Assembly (NCBI GenBank): GCA_027019325.1
Contig: JALUWT010000175.1
Span: forward strand, 1 to 33,412
Source of the DNA: Sulfurimonas sp.
Lineage (GTDB): Bacteria > Campylobacterota > Campylobacteria > Campylobacterales > Sulfurimonadaceae
Direction of reading: 5' to 3'
Length of the DNA: 33,412 nucleotides
The notes below the pieces were generated by a model. That model saw nothing but the letters and a program-made list of their open reading frames with translations. It was not told the DNA's origin and made no database searches. Shown here piece by piece: positions 28,347 to 33,412 of this stretch. Position numbers and translations under genes: made by a program. Every line of letters starts with the position of its first letter. Position 1 is the first letter of the stretch.

Positions 28347-29717
28347 ATGCAAAAACTCTTTGATGAAGTCGGTAGCTTAGATGCGAGATGTTATGAGGAA
28401 TTCTTCCTGAGTGAAGATACTCTGATGGAACACGCTGCCAATGGCATGGCTTCATTCATAAGAGAAAAGTTTCAAAAAAAATCTACTGTCATCATTGTTA
28501 CAGGCAGTGGAAACAACGGTGCTGATGGTATTGCACTTGCACGCTTACTCTATGGGGATTATACCGTCTCTCTTCTTCACGCTAAAGCAGCCAAATCACC
28601 TATGGCGCAGTTGCAAAAAAAACGTGCAGATGCTTTAGGTGTTCCTACTCTCACGCAGCTTCAAAGCTGTGATGTTTTAGTAGAGGCGATTGTCGGTACC
28701 GGATTTAATGGCAGCTTTGATGCAAAAATCTCTCAACTCATACAAGATATGAACAACTCCAATAGCTATAAAATAGCCTGTGATATGCCGAGCCCGAGAT
28801 TTTATGCTGACACCACACTCACAATGGGAGCACTTAAAAAAGCCCTCTTTTTAGATGCACAAAAGGAGTATGTCGGCAACATCAAAGTCCTTGATTTAGG
28901 TATCTCACGCGCACTCTATGAACGTGAATCAAATTGGCATCTGTTAGATGAAACAGACTTACAACTGCCCCACAGAACAAAAACAAACTCGCACAAAGGC
29001 ACATATGGGCATTTGGCGCTACTCAGCGGTGAGAAGCTAGGGGCAAGTGTTATGGCAGCTTCGGCAGCACTTCGTTTTGGTTCAGGACTTGTGACACTTG
29101 TAGGCTATGAAAAAGAGCAGCTTTTAAACATTCCTGCAGAGTTGATGTATGCACATGCACTTCCAAAGACGACATCGGCTGTTGCACTTGGTATGGGGCT
29201 CGGTTCAGAGTTGAGTGAAAAGGAGATTTTACAGTTTCTAGCAAATAATCTGCCGCTCATCATAGATGCTGACCTCTTTTACATGAAAATAATTGTAAAG
29301 ATTTTAGAGAAAAAAAACATTCTTCTCACGCCACACCCTAAAGAGTTTGTTTCTCTTTTAAAATTGACAAATATTGCTGACATAACCGTTACTGAGCTGC
29401 AAAATGAACGCTTCAAATATGTAGAATTATTTTGTGAAAAATATCCTCACGTAACACTTCTGCTTAAAGGTGCCAATGTCATTATAGGGCAAGGTGAAAC
29501 ATTTTACATCAACCCCCATGGGAGTGCGAAGCTGGCAAAAGGCGGCAGCGGTGATGTTCTCAGTGGATTGATTGGAGCACTCTTAGCACAAGGGCACACT
29601 GCGCTTCACGCAGCCATCCATGCTTCTCTTGCCCACACCAAAGTGGCAAAAAATTACACAGGTGCTGATTTTTCTCTTACGCCAATGGATTTAATAGAAG
29701 GTATCACAAAACTATAA
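28347..29717 (+). CDS. nnrD: Bifunctional NAD(P)H-hydrate epimerase / dehydratase
   Basis: N-terminal GSGNNGADGIALARLL and C-terminal LTPHPKEF, LLKGANVII, KGGSGDVLSGLIGALLAQG. Confidence 0.93.
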   Translation: MQKLFDEVGSLDARCYEEFFLSEDTLMEHAANGMASFIREKFQKKSTVIIVTGSGNNGADGIALARLLYGDYTVSLLHAKAAKSPMAQLQKKRADALGVPTLTQLQSCDVLVEAIVGTGFNGSFDAKISQLIQDMNNSNSYKIACDMPSPRFYADTTLTMGALKKALFLDAQKEYVGNIKVLDLGISRALYERESNWHLLDETDLQLPHRTKTNSHKGTYGHLALLSGEKLGASVMAASAALRFGSGLVTLVGYEKEQLLNIPAELMYAHALPKTTSAVALGMGLGSELSEKEILQFLANNLPLIIDADLFYMKIIVKILEKKNILLTPHPKEFVSLLKLTNIADITVTELQNERFKYVELFCEKYPHVTLLLKGANVIIGQGETFYINPHGSAKLAKGGSGDVLSGLIGALLAQGHTALHAAIHASLAHTKVAKNYTGADFSLTPMDLIEGITKL

Positions 29718-29766
29718 GATATCTTATGCTATAAATCAATAATTAATATAATATAGGAAAACTATA

Positions 29767-30546
29767 ATGGATAACAAACTAAAAATCGGAAAATATGAAC
29801 TCGGCTCACGCCTTATCGTTGGGAGCGGAAAATATGACTCTTTTGATATGACAAAAGAGGCAACTTTAGCATCTGGAAGTGAGCTCATTACTGTTGCAGT
29901 TCGCCGTCTAAACATTACCGACCCGGATAAAGAGAATCTGCGTGATACTTTTGCAGGAACAAATGTAAACTTCTTACCAAACTCAGCAGGCTGTGTCACC
30001 GCGGAAGAGGCCATCACAACATTTCGTTTGACACGTGAGGCTACGGGAATTGACCTGATCAAGCTAGAAGTTATCGGTGATACGCAAAAAACACTTTACC
30101 CTGATGTGCTTGAAACGATTAAAGCATGTGAAGTACTGCATAAAGATGGCTTTACCATTATGGCATACACTTCAGATGACCCAATCATGGCAAAACGCCT
30201 TGAAGATGCCGGAGCTCACGCAGTTATGCCACTTGCTGCGCCTATTGGAAGTGGTCTTGGCATACAAAACCCTTACAATGTTGTATTCGTTCGTGAAGCG
30301 GTAAATGTTCCTGTTATTGTAGATGCGGGAATCGGCTGTGCAAGTGATGCCGCTTATGCAATGGAACTAGGTGCTGAGGGTGTTCTTACAAATACTGCTA
30401 TCGCACAGTCATCTAACCCTATTGCAATGGCAGAGGCTATGAAACATGCGGTCATTGCAGGACGCATGAGTTACCTTGCAGGACGTATTCCTAAAAAGCC
30501 GTATGCAACTGCATCAAGCCCTGTTGACGGACTTATTCAGTTCTAG
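29767..30546 (+). CDS. thiG: Thiazole synthase
   Basis: [82 protein letters not shown]. Confidence 0.95.
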   Translation: MDNKLKIGKYELGSRLIVGSGKYDSFDMTKEATLASGSELITVAVRRLNITDPDKENLRDTFAGTNVNFLPNSAGCVTAEEAITTFRLTREATGIDLIKLEVIGDTQKTLYPDVLETIKACEVLHKDGFTIMAYTSDDPIMAKRLEDAGAHAVMPLAAPIGSGLGIQNPYNVVFVREAVNVPVIVDAGIGCASDAAYAMELGAEGVLTNTAIAQSSNPIAMAEAMKHAVIAGRMSYLAGRIPKKPYATASSPVDGLIQF

Positions 30547-30818
30547 TCAAGATCAAACTTCTTAGAGAGGTGGGTCATCAGCAGAAGCTGACCCATCCCC
30601 TCAAAAAACTTCTCTATCCCCATCTCTTTAGCATCAAGTGACTTTTGTAAAGCAGCGTAAAAAACCAACTGTGACTCATTGGAAGCCTGCATATAGGTGT
30701 CGATGATATAATCAATCGTCAAGCTCATTACTTCACCGTTCACCTCAAAATCTATACTTGATTGTGAATTAATTCCCTCTTGCGTGAGAATATCTCTACA
30801 CTCTTTTGCGATATTCAT
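30543..30818 (-). CDS. Conserved hypothetical protein
   Basis: 91 aa ORF abutting the downstream transporter gene; no motif recognised. Confidence 0.65.
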   Translation of the reverse strand: MNIAKECRDILTQEGINSQSSIDFEVNGEVMSLTIDYIIDTYMQASNESQLVFYAALQKSLDAKEMGIEKFFEGMGQLLLMTHLSKKFDLD

Positions 30819-32156
30819 CTAGATAATTCCCATTAGTGAGAGCATAACAACAAACATAGCAAGTGGCGTAATGTAACGAAGTGAAAAGTACCACGGTCCA
30901 TAAGCCCATTTAAGCTGTGGTTTCATCACTTTTTTTATCTCTGACTCAGGAATAATAAATCCGACAAAAACTGCCATGATAAGCCCGCCTAAAGGCAGCA
31001 TAATAGCAGCCGTTACATAATCCACCCAATCAAAGAAATTTTTACCACCCCAAGTCAAAAATTCTTTTGCTCCGTCAATATTTGAAAGAATCGCGAAGAT
31101 ACCAAAAAACCAGAAGAAAAAGCCCATTGAAAGAGAAGATTTTAAACGACTCCAGCCAAATCTGTCGATGAAGTACTGTACCATCGGTTCAACAAGTGAG
31201 ACCGAAGAGGTAAGCCCTGCAAATGCTAATGCAATAAAAAAGAGTACTGCAAAAACATTTCCCATTATTCCCATCTCATAAAATGCTGCGGGCAGAGAGA
31301 TAAAAACAAGTCCTGGACCTTTTGCAGGACCTGAACCATACTGATACAAAAAGGTAAAGAGCATCAAACCTGCGACAATTGCGATGGTCGTATCTAAAAA
31401 GACAACCCAAAAGGCACTCTTAACAAGATTTGCCCCTTTTTCTAATGAAGCTGCATAGGTCATAATAGCCCCCATACCAAGTGAAAGGGTGAAAAACGCA
31501 TGCCCAACTGCCACGACAAAAGCTTCAGAAGTCACTTTTGACCAGTCTGGCAAAAACATAAATTCTACCGCTTTAGAAAAAGCTCCAAGTGTCGTTGCAT
31601 AAATAAACATTCCACCCAAGATTACCATAAGTGCCGGCATGAGGTAAAAGTTAAGCTTTTCTATACCGCCTTTAATCCCTTTGTGTATAACATAAATAAT
31701 AACAGCAAAGGAGAGTGTATGATAAAAAAACTGTGTCCAAAAATCAGCATGTAGCATCGTAGTAAACGTGGTCTCAGCCTCTTTGACACTCGAAGGAAGA
31801 TACGTTAAAGAGGTGATAATGTAGTTAAATATCCAGCCGATGACGACCGAATAAAAAATCATAATAAAAAGACCGGCTAAAGCTTGAAAACCACCAAATT
31901 TCCACAGGCTTTTATGTTTTGGTGCCAACTCTTCAAAAGAGGTAACCGTGTCACGACGACCAAGATACCCTATAAGCATCTCTGCAATCATAATAGAAAA
32001 GCCGATTAGCAGTACAGTTATGAGATAGATAAGCACAAAAGCGCCGCCTCCATATTCTCCTGTTATATATGGAAATTTCCAAATATTTCCAAGCCCTACT
32101 GCGGAGCCTGCTGCTGCTAAAATAAAACCTATCCGACTAAATCTTGCTATCTTCAT
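30819..32156 (-). CDS. Sodium-dependent transporter, SNF (neurotransmitter:sodium symporter) family
   Basis: FSRIGFILAAAGSAVGLGNIWKFPYITGEYGGGAFVLIYL is the NSS TM1 signature; true start likely MKIARFS at 32156 (ORF track 32201). Confidence 0.95.
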   Translation of the reverse strand: MKIARFSRIGFILAAAGSAVGLGNIWKFPYITGEYGGGAFVLIYLITVLLIGFSIMIAEMLIGYLGRRDTVTSFEELAPKHKSLWKFGGFQALAGLFIMIFYSVVIGWIFNYIITSLTYLPSSVKEAETTFTTMLHADFWTQFFYHTLSFAVIIYVIHKGIKGGIEKLNFYLMPALMVILGGMFIYATTLGAFSKAVEFMFLPDWSKVTSEAFVVAVGHAFFTLSLGMGAIMTYAASLEKGANLVKSAFWVVFLDTTIAIVAGLMLFTFLYQYGSGPAKGPGLVFISLPAAFYEMGIMGNVFAVLFFIALAFAGLTSSVSLVEPMVQYFIDRFGWSRLKSSLSMGFFFWFFGIFAILSNIDGAKEFLTWGGKNFFDWVDYVTAAIMLPLGGLIMAVFVGFIIPESEIKKVMKPQLKWAYGPWYFSLRYITPLAMFVVMLSLMGII

Positions 32157-32301
32157 ATGCCACTTTCCCTTTTTATTGGAGTAATTATACTTAAAAACCA
32201 CTCTTTTTTAAAGAAATTGAGAAATACTATTGACATTTTGCAAGTTATTGACTATAATTTCGCCTCATTAATCAGCGTAATAGCTTGTTTAATGTGTAGG
32301 T

Positions 32302-32379
32302 CGGGGTGTAGCTCAGTATGGTTAGAGTACCTGGTTTGGGACCAGGGGGCCGAAGGTTCGAGTCCTTTCACCCCGACCA
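32302..32379 (+). tRNA. tRNA-Pro (anticodon TGG)
   Basis: CGGGGTG/CACCCCG acceptor, anticodon loop TTTGGGA, GGTTCGAGTCC T-arm, encoded CCA. Confidence 0.95.
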
Positions 32380-32416
32380 CTTTTAAAATTTTAATTTTAT
32401 ATTTTTACTAAAACAT

Positions 32417-32494
32417 GGTGGGATTAGCTCAGCTGGTTAGAGCACTGGTTTGTGGTGCCGGGGGTCGCGGGTTCGAATCCCGTATCCCACCCCA
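32417..32494 (+). tRNA. tRNA-His (anticodon GTG)
   Basis: GTGGGAT/ATCCCAC acceptor, extra 5' G opposite C discriminator, loop TTGTGGT, encoded CCA. Confidence 0.95.
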
Positions 32495-32536
32495 TTTAAA
32501 ATATATAAAACAACCAATAATATAACAAATATAGTA

Positions 32537-32613
32537 GCGTCCGTGGCTCAACTGGATAGAGTTTCGGATTTCGGCTCCGAGGGTTATAGGTTCGAATCCT
32601 ATCGGGCGTACCA
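32537..32613 (+). tRNA. tRNA-Arg (anticodon TCG)
   Basis: Acceptor GCGTCCG/CGGGCGT, anticodon loop TTTCGGC, GGTTCGAATCC, encoded CCA. Confidence 0.93.
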
Positions 32614-32625
32614 TATTTTTCTGAC

Positions 32626-32702
<77 letters not shown>

Positions 32703-32752
32703 CTACATTTCTTATGTTATTTTGTCAGAAGTGACGTTAAAAACTTATCCAC

Positions 32753-32837
32753 GCGGATGTGGTGAAATTGGTAGACACGCCAGACTTAGGATCTGGTGCC
32801 GCAAGGTGTGAAGGTTCAAGTCCTTTCATCCGCACCA
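32753..32837 (+). tRNA. tRNA-Leu (anticodon TAG)
   Basis: GCGGATG/CATCCGC acceptor, anticodon loop CTTAGGA, long variable arm, encoded CCA. Confidence 0.95.
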
Positions 32838-33099
32838 TCCCTTAATTGCGGAACTTCAAGAGATTTAACTCTCACTTTAAGAAAACTTCAAAATCAACTT
32901 TTTACTACATTTTAACTACAACTACTCAAACTTAATTTTAAATTCTTTTTACAACTAATTCTAAAATTTCAATTACAAAAATTTTGACTAAAAAATATGA
33001 AATCTTTTACAAACTTATGCAATGATTTGATAATTACTGCAATAGTTTTTTATCTATTTTGCTCTTTATGGACATCTATCAATTTTCACTATATCATTG

Positions 33100-33220
33100 C
33101 CCCGTAAGAAATTATTCAACGGGGTACCAAGTGTTTCACTCCCAAAGTGAAGGAAGTTTTCTTTGGCTTCCCGTTGAGTAATTCAATATAGGAACACTTG
33201 GTACCTGTTTCTCACTCAAC
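33100..33220. repeat. Cluster of overlapping, mutually exclusive inverted repeats (unknown structured element)
   Basis: GGTACCAAGTGTT (33123-33135) / AACACTTGGTACC (33193-33205) 13 bp perfect; 33110-33123 / 33170-33183 (14 bp, one G-T); CCCCGT 33100-33105 / ACGGGG 33119-33124; GTTGAGT 33173-33179 / ACTCAAC 33214-33220; hairpin TTCACT-CCCAA-AGTGAA 33135-33151. Confidence 0.8.
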
Positions 33221-33412
33221 TACTTATCATTGTTAAAATAAAAAAAGATAGGCGTATTATCAAACGTCTGGTGAAGTAAATATAGCATTTATGAGTAATA
33301 TGGTTCCTTCTAAAAAAGTGTGGGTAAACCACCATCTAAATCTCCCTAAATTTACTATTAACCATAGAAAAGTCTAATTTCCCTGTCAGCAAATATACGA
33401 TAATCTTATAAT

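Noticed and set aside
29714-29727. 14 bp perfect palindrome ATAAGATATCTTAT at the nnrD stop codon
   Set aside because: AT-rich, no spacer and no T-run; too short to separate from chance, so not called as a terminator or operator.
32742-32752. DnaA-box-like TTATCCACG before tRNA-Leu
   Set aside because: Single imperfect copy without an AT-rich unwinding element or neighbouring boxes; no support for an origin.

Overview
The window looks like a chromosomal segment of a Campylobacterota (Sulfurimonas-like) bacterium; this taxon is inferred from gene content and protein style, not from a search. From left to right it holds: the 5' end of rpsJ (minus); an ATPase gene and rnhB; a compact Pel-type exopolysaccharide operon (pelC-D-E-F-G-A, then PelB split into two ORFs) with a convergent galE 3 bp beyond its end; moeA/moaE/moaD; a ~269 bp three-arm inverted-repeat element; mqnA; a malic enzyme; a signalling cassette of SpoIIE phosphatase/HATPase fusion, NIT-domain chemoreceptor and STAS protein; rarA, rluB and kdsD; a P-loop ATPase, nnrD/E and thiG; an SNF-family transporter; five tRNAs (Pro, His, Arg, Arg, Leu); and a ~575 bp non-coding tail containing nested, mutually exclusive inverted repeats. 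The observations most worth following up are: (1) the non-canonical pel locus with a split PelB; (2) a galE whose residue at the E. coli Y299 gatekeeper position is Cys, which predicts UDP-GalNAc supply for Pel; (3) the three-arm repeat at 18700-18968; (4) the overlapping inverted repeats at 33100-33220; (5) an 8-mer, CTCACGCA, found at least 17 times by eye, always followed by a purine and occurring in several reading frames. No CRISPR array, transposase or integrase was seen.
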